A stretch of DNA of 64,000 bases. Origin: Gammaproteobacteria bacterium (GTDB taxonomy: Bacteria; Pseudomonadota; Gammaproteobacteria; Poriferisulfidales; Poriferisulfidaceae). A program made the position numbers and the translations under genes. The stretch lies in assembly GCA_026706895.1 (NCBI GenBank), contig JAPOXW010000030.1, positions 62,001-126,000 of the forward strand, written 5' to 3'. The notes beneath the pieces were generated by a model. The model saw only the letters and a program-made list of their open reading frames with translations. It was not told the origin of the DNA and made no database searches. Below are positions 37,040 through 45,437 of this stretch, piece after piece (within the stretch, counting starts at the first letter, position 1; every line of letters starts with the position of its first letter).

Positions 37040-37645
37040 GTGTTCACGGGCATCATCGAGGCGCGAGGCCGGGTAGAAGCCGTGGAAGACACGGAGTCAG
37101 GGAATTCCATGCGCATCCGGCATCCGGAGCAGGGCCGTCTGCAGGGCATTCGACCGGGTGACAGCATTGCCGTCAGCGGGGTCTGCCTGACCGCTTGTGC
37201 GGTGGAAGAGGGGTTCTTTAGTGTGGATCTCAGTGAGACGACACTCGAGCGCACGACGCTGGGCAACCTGAAAGTCGGGGGCGAAGTCAACCTGGAACCG
37301 GCCTTGCGCGTCGGCGAGCCAATGGGCGGGCATCTCGTGAGCGGGCATGTCGATGCGGTGGGCACGATCGTGGCAATCGAAGCAGAGGGCGATTGCAGCC
37401 GGACCGAGGTGGAGGCCCCGGCGGAAGTCCACCGTTATCTGGTCCCGCGCGGCTCGATCTGCGTGGATGGCATCAGCCTGACCGTCACCGATGTTGGGGC
37501 GAACACATTCAGCGTCACGCTGGTTCCGCATACCCGTGCCGTCAGTTTGGCGGGCGATTACCGCACCGGCATCCAGGTCAACCTGGAAGTTGATATGCTG
37601 GCAAGATATCTGGAACGTCTTCTCAAGGAGCGCGACCGGTCATGA
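37040..37645 (+). CDS. ribE: Riboflavin synthase alpha subunit
   Basis: Dismutates 6,7-dimethyl-8-ribityllumazine to riboflavin. The 201-residue protein is two homologous lumazine-binding domains: MFTGIIEARGRV, GVCLTACAV and the MGGHLVSGHVD junction, then the repeat CVDGISLTV. The start is GTG at 37040, one base after the ribD stop; earlier in-frame codons lie in ribD. Overlaps ribB by 4 nt. Confidence 0.95.
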   Translation: MFTGIIEARGRVEAVEDTESGNSMRIRHPEQGRLQGIRPGDSIAVSGVCLTACAVEEGFFSVDLSETTLERTTLGNLKVGGEVNLEPALRVGEPMGGHLVSGHVDAVGTIVAIEAEGDCSRTEVEAPAEVHRYLVPRGSICVDGISLTVTDVGANTFSVTLVPHTRAVSLAGDYRTGIQVNLEVDMLARYLERLLKERDRS

Positions 37646-38745
37646 ATTTCAATACGACTGAGGAACTGATCCAGGAGTTGAGGGCCGGGCGGATGATCGT
37701 GCTGGCCGATGACGAAGCTCGGGAGAATGAAGGGGATCTGGTCGTGGCGGCTTCGCTGGTGACGCCGGAACACATCAATTTCATGACTCGGCATGGACGC
37801 GGCCTGCTGTGCCTCGCGATGACCCGGGAACGCTGCCAGCAACTGAATTTGCCGCTGATGGATCCGACCACGGACGAGGCGCACCGCACCAATTTCACGT
37901 TCACCATCGACGCGCACGAGGGCATTACCACGGGCGTATCGGCACACGACCGGGCCACCACGATCCAGACCGCCGTCGCGGCGGACGCCCGGCCGGGCGA
38001 CATCCTGCAGCCTGGGCATTTGCAATGCCTGATGCAACAGCCCGGGGGGGTTTTGACTCGCGCCGGGCATACGGAAGGCGGGGGCGATCTGGTACGGCTG
38101 GCCGGTCTGGAGCCGGCCGCCGTCATCGTGGAGATCCTGAATGAGGATGGCACGATGGCGCGACGCCCGCAACTGGAAGAGTTGGCCGAGGAACACGGCC
38201 TCAAGATCGGCACGATCGAGAACCTGATCCGCTATCGGGTCGAGCGCGAACCGACCGTGCGGCGCGGTGCCAGTTGCCACCTGCCGACCGATTACGGAGA
38301 ATTCGAGTTGGTCGCCTACGAGGACCTCACGGTTGACACGGTGCATCTGGCGTTGGTTGCCGGGCCGCTGGATCCGCAGAAAGCAACGCTGGTGCGCGTG
38401 CATGTGCAGAACACGCTCAGTGACGTGACTCTGGCTTCAGTGCCGGACCTGGGCTGGCCGCTTCGTGACGCACTGCAGCGGATTGCTTCTGAGGGCCGAG
38501 GGGTGGCAGTGATTCTGCGCTGGCCCGAATCTTCCCCGCGTTTGCTGGAACGCGTCCGGATGTTGCACAATAGTCCTGAGCCGGCTCGCACCCGGGCTGT
38601 CCCGACGGATCGACGAGTGCTGGGGGCTGGTTCGCAGATTCTGGCCGACCTCGGAGTCCGCCGGATGCGTTTGATGAGCGCGCCTCAGGTATTCCACGGG
38701 CTGGGCGGGTTCGGACTTGAAGTGGTGGAGCATATTGAGCGATGA
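37642..38745 (+). CDS. ribB: 3,4-dihydroxy-2-butanone-4-phosphate synthase with degenerate GTP cyclohydrolase II domain
   Basis: A 367-residue protein. Residues 1-205 are a complete DHBP synthase (DDEARENEGDLV, HGRGLLCLA, GVLTRAGHTEGGGDL). Residues about 210-367 resemble GTP cyclohydrolase II (DYGEFELVAYED, GAGSQILADLGVRRMRLMS) but lack the zinc-binding cysteine segment normally reading SECLTGD...CDCG; VHVQNTLSDVTLA is found there instead. This is the RibBX arrangement known from pseudomonads, so GTP cyclohydrolase II must be supplied by another gene. Confidence 0.92.
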   Translation: MNFNTTEELIQELRAGRMIVLADDEARENEGDLVVAASLVTPEHINFMTRHGRGLLCLAMTRERCQQLNLPLMDPTTDEAHRTNFTFTIDAHEGITTGVSAHDRATTIQTAVAADARPGDILQPGHLQCLMQQPGGVLTRAGHTEGGGDLVRLAGLEPAAVIVEILNEDGTMARRPQLEELAEEHGLKIGTIENLIRYRVEREPTVRRGASCHLPTDYGEFELVAYEDLTVDTVHLALVAGPLDPQKATLVRVHVQNTLSDVTLASVPDLGWPLRDALQRIASEGRGVAVILRWPESSPRLLERVRMLHNSPEPARTRAVPTDRRVLGAGSQILADLGVRRMRLMSAPQVFHGLGGFGLEVVEHIER

Positions 38746-39320
38746 CGGATTTCTTGCCGCATTACGATCAGATTCGCGACCCGGACGAGAAGCGGGCGCA
38801 GGCCGACCGGGGGATGGATTTCGCGCTGGTTGCTTCGCGCTTCAATGAGCCGATCGTCAACCGGCTGATCGAAGGTGCGGCTGCCACGCTGGTGGCGCGT
38901 GGGGCTGACATCAAGAATGTCGACCTGATTCGAGTCTCTGGTTCGTTCGAATTGCCGGGCACGGCACGGCTGTGCGCGGATACGGGACTGTATGACGCCA
39001 TCATTGCGCTGGGCTGTGTTATCCGGGGGGAGACTCCTCACTTCGACTACGTGGCCTCCGAATGTGCGCGGAACCTCGCGCATCTTGCTCGACAGGAAGA
39101 CGTGCCGATCCTGTTCGGCGTGCTGACGACCGACACCCGGGAGCAGGCCGATCAGCGCTCGGCCCTGTTCGACGACTGGCAGGATCCGTCGCCCAGAATG
39201 GAAGGCGGGCGGAAAGTCAGCAACAAAGGAGCCGAGGCGGCGGCAGCGGCGCTGGAAATGATGGAAGTGTTTGCCGAGATCATGGAGGATATCGACGACG
39301 ATGACGACGACGATGACTGA
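38742..39320 (+). CDS. ribH: 6,7-dimethyl-8-ribityllumazine synthase with poly-aspartate tail
   Basis: Condenses the two riboflavin precursors in an icosahedral or pentameric shell. The 192-residue product has the family motifs ASRFNEPIVNRLIEGA, VSGSFELPG, GCVIRGETPHFDYV and GVLTTDTREQA. After the normal end it carries EVFAEIMEDI and eight consecutive aspartates. The codons (GAC/GAT)8 at 39294-39317 are read in another frame as the start of nusB. Most homologs end 20-30 residues earlier. Confidence 0.94.
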   Translation: MTDFLPHYDQIRDPDEKRAQADRGMDFALVASRFNEPIVNRLIEGAAATLVARGADIKNVDLIRVSGSFELPGTARLCADTGLYDAIIALGCVIRGETPHFDYVASECARNLAHLARQEDVPILFGVLTTDTREQADQRSALFDDWQDPSPRMEGGRKVSNKGAEAAAAALEMMEVFAEIMEDIDDDDDDDD

Positions 39321-39771
39321 GCCTCCCACATCGTCGGAAACTGACCGGGCCGAATATCGCGGCCGACATTGGGCCCGCCGTTTGGCGCTGCAGGCCCTCT
39401 ACCAGTGGGACATGTCGGGAGAAGAGATTTCTGGGTTGCTTGACCAGTTCTCCCGGAAGGATGACATCCTGCGGGCCAACGCCCAGTATTTCGAGCAGTT
39501 GGTGCGAGGGGTCGTGGCACATGAAGCGGACCTGTGCAAGCAGTTGACTCCGATTCTAGACCGGCCAATCAAGCGCCTTGACCCAGTGGAACGGACAGTC
39601 CTTCGTTTCGCCTGCTACGAACTGGCACACTGCCGGGAAGTACCGACTGCCGTCATCCTGTCCGAGGCAACCCGGCTGGCCGGGAAGTTCGGAACGGATA
39701 AGGGGAGCAAGTATGTCAATGCGGTACTGGATCGGGTGGCGGTCGACCTGCGCGAAGCCTGTGCCGCCTGA
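39301..39771 (+). CDS. nusB: Transcription antitermination factor NusB
   Basis: All-helical antitermination protein that binds boxA RNA with NusE. The 156-residue sequence has RRLALQALYQWDMSG and the C-terminal KYVNAVLDRVA. I use ATG 39301 because GGAGG lies 12 bp upstream (39284-39288); a second ATG at 39313 is possible. It overlaps the ribH poly-Asp codons by 20 nt. Confidence 0.93.
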   Translation: MTTTMTEPPTSSETDRAEYRGRHWARRLALQALYQWDMSGEEISGLLDQFSRKDDILRANAQYFEQLVRGVVAHEADLCKQLTPILDRPIKRLDPVERTVLRFACYELAHCREVPTAVILSEATRLAGKFGTDKGSKYVNAVLDRVAVDLREACAA

Positions 39772-39826
39772 ATTCAGGTCCGGTTCGGCCTAATCGGCTC
39801 TTTGCTACGCCAGATGGGATTTTGGC

Positions 39827-40774
39827 ATGGACGAAGATACGCTGATTCAGCGGTATTTCAGCTTTGATGCGGATTCTCCGGGTTTGATTCAAGGGCCTGG
39901 AGATGATGCGGCGCTGTTGACGTTGCCACCGGAAGCTTGCGCGATCAGTACCGACTTGTTCCTGCAGGGGGCGCATTTCGACCCGGGGGATGACCCTGCC
40001 GATCTCGGACATAAGGCGCTGGCAGTCAATCTCAGCGATCTGGCAGCGATGGGCGCTACTCCGGTGTGCTTCACGCTCGGTCTCGTCATGCCGCGCATCG
40101 ACGAAGGCTGGATCGCCGGCTTTAGTGAAGGAGTCAAAGGCCTTGCGCGGGAATATAAGGTTGCGTTGGCTGGGGGCGATCTGTCGCGAGGAGAACTTGG
40201 GGTTTGCATCACGGTCATTGGGACGCTGGAAGGAGATGCGCCGGCCCTGCGGCGCGATGCGGCGATGGTCGGAGACAGGATTGGAGTGACCGGAACAGTC
40301 GGAGATGCCGCCTTGGCCCGTCTATATCCGGACCGGGCTGGGCTGGAGAGTTGCCGTGAGCGGCTGTATCGCCCGCAGCCGAGGGTGGAATTCGGGTGCA
40401 CCATCCGTGGGCATGCGCATGCGGCGATGGACATCTCGGACGGTGTCTTGAAAGACTTGGGAAGATTACTCAAGGCGAGCGGAAAGGGTGCTTCGGTGGA
40501 ATTGACGGAAATTCCGCTCTCCGAGCCGGTTGCCGAGGAACAGACAAAGAGCGGGGATTGGTTCTCGATTCTGGGAGGAGGCGAAGATTACGAGTTGGTG
40601 TTCACGGCACCGGAGTCCGAGTGGGAAAACATCCAGGGAATCGGGAATCGGCTCGGTGTGCCAATTAGCAGCATCGGGGTAGTGGATGGTGATGACGAAT
40701 TGAGATTGACCGAGAAGGGTGAATCGGTTCCATTACCATCGCAGCTCGGCTACGACCATTTCGGCGGTGCCTGA
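39827..40774 (+). CDS. thiL: Thiamine-monophosphate kinase
   Basis: Phosphorylates TMP to the active cofactor TPP. The 315-residue protein has the family elements GPGDDAALL, ISTDLFLQGAHF, VNLSDLAAMGATP, AMDISDGVLKDLG and GGGEDYELVF. Length is normal. It follows nusB by 55 bp, with a GATGGGA sequence upstream as a possible ribosome site. Confidence 0.96.
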   Translation: MDEDTLIQRYFSFDADSPGLIQGPGDDAALLTLPPEACAISTDLFLQGAHFDPGDDPADLGHKALAVNLSDLAAMGATPVCFTLGLVMPRIDEGWIAGFSEGVKGLAREYKVALAGGDLSRGELGVCITVIGTLEGDAPALRRDAAMVGDRIGVTGTVGDAALARLYPDRAGLESCRERLYRPQPRVEFGCTIRGHAHAAMDISDGVLKDLGRLLKASGKGASVELTEIPLSEPVAEEQTKSGDWFSILGGGEDYELVFTAPESEWENIQGIGNRLGVPISSIGVVDGDDELRLTEKGESVPLPSQLGYDHFGGA

Positions 40775-40780
40775 CGAAGC

Positions 40781-41251
40781 ATGCGGGTCACTTGGCAGGG
40801 CTTGACCGTTTTTCTGGCGACTGGCTTCGGGGTGGGCTATTGCCCGAAGATTCCGGGCACCGTCGGGACCCTCTTGGGGGCGGTGCTCTACTTCGGATTG
40901 TCTGTGCATCCTTGGTCTCTCTACGTGCTGGTACTGGGGATCATGCTGGCAGTCGGGGTCTGGCTGTGCGAGCAGGCGGTGGAGACTTTCGGAGACCCGG
41001 ATCCCAAGGAAGTCGTGTGGGATGAAATGACCGGCTACCTGGTCGCCATGGCAGCGGCGCCGCGCAGCCTGGCTTGGGCGGTTGCGGGGTTCGTGCTTTT
41101 TCGTTTTTTCGACATTGTCAAGCCGGGGCCTGTAGGATGGGCAGAGCGTCGGTTCAAAGGGGGGGTTGGCATTATGCTGGATGATCTTCTAGCAGGACTT
41201 TTAGTTATGTTCGTTCTTCGTGTGACGGAGTGGACACTAACAGTCATCTGA
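40781..41251 (+). CDS. pgpA: Phosphatidylglycerophosphatase A
   Basis: Inner-membrane phosphatase that converts PGP to phosphatidylglycerol. The 156-residue protein has GVGYCPKIPGTVGTL near the N-terminus and VVWDEMTGY, the family's probable metal-binding acid, plus three or four hydrophobic helices. It closes the nrdR-rib-nusB-thiL run, as in many gammaproteobacteria. Confidence 0.95.
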   Translation: MRVTWQGLTVFLATGFGVGYCPKIPGTVGTLLGAVLYFGLSVHPWSLYVLVLGIMLAVGVWLCEQAVETFGDPDPKEVVWDEMTGYLVAMAAAPRSLAWAVAGFVLFRFFDIVKPGPVGWAERRFKGGVGIMLDDLLAGLLVMFVLRVTEWTLTVI

Positions 41252-41351
41252 ATGCGGATCAACGCCCTCCGTTGCGGGTGTCCCAAAAAAAGGTTTGATC
41301 TACAATAACCGCTATGTTCAGGAGTTTGCCGGACGGCTAGTCGCATACACT

Positions 41352-42668
41352 TCAAAGATCGCGCAGAAACTGCACGTCGTACAAGGGCCAGGTGGAAACA
41401 ACCCTGCAACGTGTTACATTGGGGACATTGGCGAACTTGATTGCATGCTCGGGCTGATGCCGCGCAATGTACGATTCCAGGCTTCGAGCCCGGGTACGCT
41501 TACCGCTTTTCACTTCCAAGGGAATGATGTCCCCATTTTTCCCTCGGTGCAGGAATTCAATCTCGGCCCGCTCTTGCGTCCAACTGTAGATTGGATAGCC
41601 GACTCGCGCGCGGTATTCGGTCAGGAAGAAATTTTCCGCGATAAATCCCTTGTATGTGGATTTCTGGTTTTTGTGGTCGGAATATTCCATGCGGAGAAGA
41701 TGGCTTAACAAGCCGACATCGAACAGGTAGAGTTTGAATCTGTTTTCCTTGCTCAGGGCGGCAAGCGGGACCGTGGGCCGGGATTTGATGGGACGCGATT
41801 TCCAGACAAGACGCGTTTTCTCCAGCCAGCTGATCGGGCCGAATAGGTCCTGGTAGCGTTTTTTTCGAGGGATCGCTTCACTGAAGCGATAGCGCTTTAC
41901 GGATCCATCGATATTTTGCACCAGTTGCTGCGGCACATTTCGGAAAACAGCTTCAATATGCAGGGCTTCTACATTGCCCGAATATTTGGAAAAATCGTGG
42001 CAGAACCCTTCGACAAGTCTGGCGTGGACATCCGTCACCGCTTGAGTCCGCTCAAGGATTCCACGTTGGTCATCCGACCAGGCAACAACAGCCCTCGGCA
42101 TTCCCCCCACGAAATAGTATTCGCACAGGGACTGCCAAAGTTTTCCATGCACGACAGCTCCGCCCTGCCGTTCACGAAATGCTCGCAGCAAAATGTCCAG
42201 CCCAAGTGCCATCAAAAATTCCTCAAAGCACAAAGGGAACAGTTCCAAGAACTCCACCTGTCCGACGGGGAACGAACCAAGCAGGCCCGTATTCGATCCC
42301 GTCGCGCAGACGTAACTGTGCGGCGCTTGTTCGGAAAAATACTTCAGCGAATCGACCGCGGCCTGGCAGTCACCCACCTCATCGAAGAAAATCAAATCCT
42401 GATCAAGATCTATGGATTCATTTGTGTCGGCTTCAATGTTGGTAATGATTTGGGATGGGCTTCGCCCCTCCGAAAAAATTTTGACGAGATCTGGCCGATC
42501 GCGAAAATCCAGTTTATGGACCCGGCGGAATTCCCGCGGCCCGAACAACTGCTCAACAAGATAGGTTTTGCCGGTTTGACGAGCGCCGTCAATTAAAATA
42601 GGGCTGCGCTGATCCTGATTCTTCCACCTCAGGAGATCGGCATATGCAAGTCTTTCCATGAATGACAT
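41352..42668 (-). CDS. AAA-family ATPase with C-terminal DUF4143 domain
   Basis: A 438-residue protein: N-terminal AAA_14-type ATPase with Walker A GARQTGKT (about residues 28-35) and Walker B DLIFFDEVGD (about 92-101), then a DUF4143-type region (FKLYLFDVGLLSHLL) and a PD-(D/E)xK-like end (RAEIEFLHRGKNGDIIPLEVKSGKRTRA). These proteins are common, patchily distributed and of unknown role, often in mobile regions. An AAGAGG ribosome site favours ATG 42668 over 42659. GC content is below that of the neighbours, and an AT-rich repeated segment lies upstream. Confidence 0.88.
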   Translation of the reverse strand: MSFMERLAYADLLRWKNQDQRSPILIDGARQTGKTYLVEQLFGPREFRRVHKLDFRDRPDLVKIFSEGRSPSQIITNIEADTNESIDLDQDLIFFDEVGDCQAAVDSLKYFSEQAPHSYVCATGSNTGLLGSFPVGQVEFLELFPLCFEEFLMALGLDILLRAFRERQGGAVVHGKLWQSLCEYYFVGGMPRAVVAWSDDQRGILERTQAVTDVHARLVEGFCHDFSKYSGNVEALHIEAVFRNVPQQLVQNIDGSVKRYRFSEAIPRKKRYQDLFGPISWLEKTRLVWKSRPIKSRPTVPLAALSKENRFKLYLFDVGLLSHLLRMEYSDHKNQKSTYKGFIAENFFLTEYRARVGYPIYSWTQERAEIEFLHRGKNGDIIPLEVKSGKRTRARSLESYIARHQPEHAIKFANVPNVTRCRVVSTWPLYDVQFLRDL

Positions 42669-42944
42669 GAAACCTCTTGATAATTAGACAATATTATACA
42701 CATAGTTGAATAAAAACAGCAAAAATATGGACATATTTATGCTACCTGGAACCATTTTAATGCGCATAAAAATGTAGCAGATAGATACTTTTTGATACAT
42801 AAAAGTGCTGCAGATTAACATTTTTTCCTACATGAAAATGCGATCGTCTTGCTGATCTTCTTGAAAAATGTCATGTGAGGAAAGAGTTGCAGCACCCGGG
42901 GCGCGATCCCCTGCTGCATTTTCTGTTCCAAAACCGACTCCAGT
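42669..42944. other. AT-rich intergenic segment between the AAA/DUF4143 gene and the radical SAM gene
   Basis: 276 bp without a supported gene. It holds the 33-bp-phased repeats (42765-42840) and a GC hairpin at 42889-42917 (GCAGCA...TGCTGC enclosing GGGG/CCCC) followed by ATTTTC. The hairpin could stop transcription entering from the left. A short minus-strand frame (42815-43015) has no recognised domain. Confidence 0.6.
42765..42840. repeat. Degenerate tandem repeat with 33-bp period
   Basis: CATAAAAATG (42765), CATAAAAGTG (42798) and CATGAAAATG (42831) recur exactly every 33 bp. The first two whole units agree at 24 of 33 positions, sharing GCAGAT and a T-run. The unit at 42732 (CATATTTATG) keeps the phase weakly. 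The period is close to three helical turns, as for iteron-like protein binding sites. Confidence 0.6.
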
Positions 42945-42973
42945 TTGGGCGGATGCTTTCGTAGTGTTACTAT
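42945..42973 (+). promoter_or_regulatory. Candidate promoter for the radical SAM gene
   Basis: TTGGGC (42945-42950), a 17-bp spacer and TACTAT (42968-42973). Transcription would start near 42980, which argues for a start codon at TTG 42984 or 43005 with a very short leader. Confidence 0.45.
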
Positions 42974-43004
42974 CGCCCCGCTATTGTCGTTTTGCGCCCA
43001 AACC

Positions 43005-44078
43005 TTGGATCCCACCGAAAACCCCGTCCAGTGGACCTACCGAAAAGGCCGCGGCGCGATCAGCAACCCACCGGGCCGCTACGAGTCGGAGGAGATCGAA
43101 TTCCAGCACGACGAGCGCGAATACGAGGAGGAAGCCCTTCAGACGCGCTATTTCGATGCGCCTGCGAAAAGCCTGATCAGTTACAACCAGTCACCCGACA
43201 TCGCGCTGGACCGCTCGATCAATCCCTATCGCGGTTGCGAACACGGTTGTGCCTACTGTTTTGCGCGGCCTAACCATGCCTATCTCGGGCTGTCGCCCGG
43301 CCTGGACTTCGAAACCCAGATCTTTTGCAAAACCAATGCCGCGGAAATCTTGGCGCATGAACTCCGGGCTCCCCGCTATCGGTGCGGGACGATTGGCCTC
43401 GGCTACAACACGGATGCCTACCAGCCGGTCGAACGCCAACTCAAGATTACCCGCTCCATCCTCGAAGTCCTGCGGGAATTCCGCCACCCGGTTTCGGTCA
43501 TCACCAAGTCATCCCTGCTTGAGCGGGACATGGATATCCTGCAGGGCATGGCCCGGGAGGGTCTCGCAGAAGTGGTCGTCTCCGTCACGACGCTGGATGC
43601 GAAACTCAGCCGAATTCTCGAACCCCGCGCCGGAGCACCTCATTCACGGATTGCGCTGGTACGGGCGTTGTCGCAGGCAGGAATCCCGGTGGGCGTCCTG
43701 GCGGCGCCGATGATTCCGTTCCTGAACGACGGCGAACTGGAGGACATCGTCAAGGCCGTGGCGGAAGAGGGCGCTTACTGTGCCAGGTACGTCGTCCTGC
43801 GCCTGCCGCATGAACTGAAGCAACTGTTCCGGGAGTGGCTTGAGCAACACGTCCCGCAGCGGGCCGAAAGAATCATGGATACGGTTCGCAGCCTCCATGG
43901 CGGGGCCGACTACGATCCCCAATTCGGGCGCCGCCTGAGCGGGCAGGGAGAATTCGCCCGGCTGCTTCGCCAGCGTTTCGCGCTGGCCTGCAAGCGGCAT
44001 GGGTTGGGCGGACAACGTCGCCCTTTGCGAACGGATCTTTTCCGCGTGCCGTCCGACCAGGCGGACCTGTTCGAATAG
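43005..44078 (+). CDS. PA0069-family radical SAM protein
   Basis: An approximately 357-residue radical SAM protein of the PA0069/Rv2578c type. It has the 4Fe-4S motif CEHGCAYC in NPYRGCEHGCAYCFARP, the leading KGRGAISNPPGRYE segment, and the family C-terminus. The substrate is unknown. No in-frame ATG precedes the conserved part: TTG codons at 42945, 42984 and 43005 are the candidates, and I prefer 43005 because a promoter seems to cover the first. Followed closely by mug. Confidence 0.88.
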   Translation: MDPTENPVQWTYRKGRGAISNPPGRYESEEIEFQHDEREYEEEALQTRYFDAPAKSLISYNQSPDIALDRSINPYRGCEHGCAYCFARPNHAYLGLSPGLDFETQIFCKTNAAEILAHELRAPRYRCGTIGLGYNTDAYQPVERQLKITRSILEVLREFRHPVSVITKSSLLERDMDILQGMAREGLAEVVVSVTTLDAKLSRILEPRAGAPHSRIALVRALSQAGIPVGVLAAPMIPFLNDGELEDIVKAVAEEGAYCARYVVLRLPHELKQLFREWLEQHVPQRAERIMDTVRSLHGGADYDPQFGRRLSGQGEFARLLRQRFALACKRHGLGGQRRPLRTDLFRVPSDQADLFE

Positions 44079-44092
44079 AGGGAAACGCAATT

Positions 44093-44638
44093 ATGGCCCC
44101 GCCGTGCGCGACGCTTCCGGATTACGTCGATTCCGGCTTGCGTGTCCTGTCGGTCGGGCTCAATCCTTCTCTCGTCTCGGTCCGCGAGGGCTTCTATTTC
44201 GCCAATCCGCGGAATCGTTTCTGGCGAGCCTTCGATGAATCGGGATTAGCCGGATCTCGAGGCGAACCTTCACGGTCGCGCCACCAAGTGCTGCTGGAGC
44301 AGGACCGAATCGGATTTACCGATGTGGTCAAGCGACCCAGCCGGCAGGGGCATGAATTGCGGGCCAGAGATTTCCGGTGCGATGCGCCGCGCCTGCTACA
44401 GTTGATCGAAGAAATCCAGCCAACCTGGGCCTGGTTTCATGGCAAGCAGGCGTATCGTTATTTTCTGAAATACGCTATCGGCCTGTCCCCCAGGGAAATC
44501 CGCTGGGGATTGCAGTCGCGAATGATCGGGGAGGCGCGCGTGTATGTCACGCCCAACCCAAGTCCAGCCAATGCCGCCTATTCGCTGGCAGACCTCCGAC
44601 GTCGCTATCGCCGCTTGGCGCGCCATGTCAATGCATAA
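44093..44638 (+). CDS. mug: G/U mismatch-specific DNA glycosylase (Mug/TDG family)
   Basis: A 181-residue DNA repair enzyme that removes uracil or thymine opposite guanine. The family motifs are clear: VGLNPS at about residues 20-26 with FYFANPRNRFW, FTDVVKRPS, and the C-terminal NPSPAN loop. This is a second UDG-superfamily protein in the window besides 27560-28210. Start ATG 44093 follows a GAGGGAAACG stretch. Confidence 0.92.
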   Translation: MAPPCATLPDYVDSGLRVLSVGLNPSLVSVREGFYFANPRNRFWRAFDESGLAGSRGEPSRSRHQVLLEQDRIGFTDVVKRPSRQGHELRARDFRCDAPRLLQLIEEIQPTWAWFHGKQAYRYFLKYAIGLSPREIRWGLQSRMIGEARVYVTPNPSPANAAYSLADLRRRYRRLARHVNA

Positions 44639-45437
44639 ATCCAGATACGTTCTTGTCGCGGTGTTGTGGCTTTCGGCCGCTTCGGCCGAGGCCTTGCCCC
44701 CGCCGCAGGAAATCATCTTTACCGCACCGGTCTATCAATCCGAGGACACAATCGAACTGACCGCCTACCTGTATCGGCCGGAGGGGCAGGGCCCGCATCC
44801 GGCTATCGTGGATCTGCATGGTTGCAACGGGATCTGGCCAGTGCGTTCACAGCCCTGGTTCGAACGCTACCTTGACTGGGGTTTCGCAGTCCTGCAGGTC
44901 GACAGCTTCGGGCCTCGCGGACAAGACAACATCTGCGGCAGTTTGTTCGCCATTCCAACCTGGCAGCGGGCTCGGGATGCGCATGCGGCGAAGCGCTGGC
45001 TGATGGAGCAGTCTTGGGTGGCCGCTCAGGAAGTCTACCTGACCGGGTTCTCGCATGGCGCGACGACGGTCCTGCTCGCTTTGCACGATGACCTGAATTC
45101 AAAACAGCCGTTTGCGGGAGCGATCGCAGTTGCACCCTGGTGTCCGGACCAGTTCGGAAACTCTCACACGGACCTGCTGATCCTGATCGGCGGGCAGGAT
45201 CAGTGGACGCCAGCGCAACGTTGTCGGGTGATGATCTCGGTTCGCCCCGAGCGGGTAGAGCTGGTGATCTACGAACATGCTTATCACAGCTTCGACGCAC
45301 CGGGCGTCGACAGCATCTATCTAGGACAGCGGGTGGCTTTCGATGCTCAGGTCGCCCGAGACGCGAGGCATCGAGCGCGAGAGTTTTTCAGGGAACGGGT
45401 GAGGGCGCATCTGCGCCGGGGAGAACTATTGCGCTGA
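44631..45437 (+). CDS. Dienelactone hydrolase-family exported protein
   Basis: A 268-residue alpha/beta hydrolase with a signal peptide (about residues 1-22, ending near AEALPP). The oxyanion segment DLHGCNG, the nucleophile elbow GFSHGAT and the late AYHSFD histidine suit dienelactone hydrolase-like enzymes, but the nucleophile is Ser rather than the Cys of classical dienelactone hydrolases. The substrate is unknown. It overlaps the mug stop by 8 nt and the convergent gene at its 3' end by 12 nt. Confidence 0.82.
   Translation: MHKSRYVLVAVLWLSAASAEALPPPQEIIFTAPVYQSEDTIELTAYLYRPEGQGPHPAIVDLHGCNGIWPVRSQPWFERYLDWGFAVLQVDSFGPRGQDNICGSLFAIPTWQRARDAHAAKRWLMEQSWVAAQEVYLTGFSHGATTVLLALHDDLNSKQPFAGAIAVAPWCPDQFGNSHTDLLILIGGQDQWTPAQRCRVMISVRPERVELVIYEHAYHSFDAPGVDSIYLGQRVAFDAQVARDARHRAREFFRERVRAHLRRGELLR

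Noticed and set aside
34033-37040. An FMN riboswitch upstream of the rib genes
   Set aside because: ribD overlaps nrdR and ribE, ribB and ribH overlap each other; there is no leader long enough, and the conserved FMN element was not seen upstream of nrdR.
42699-42863. The 33-bp repeats as a CRISPR array
   Set aside because: The units are degenerate and adjacent, with no unique spacers between identical repeats and no cas genes nearby.
42815-43015. A 66-residue minus-strand frame (KLESVLEQKMQQGIAPRVLQ)
   Set aside because: It overlaps the probable promoter and the 5' part of the radical SAM gene, has no recognised domain and no ribosome site; perhaps a relic, but not supportable.
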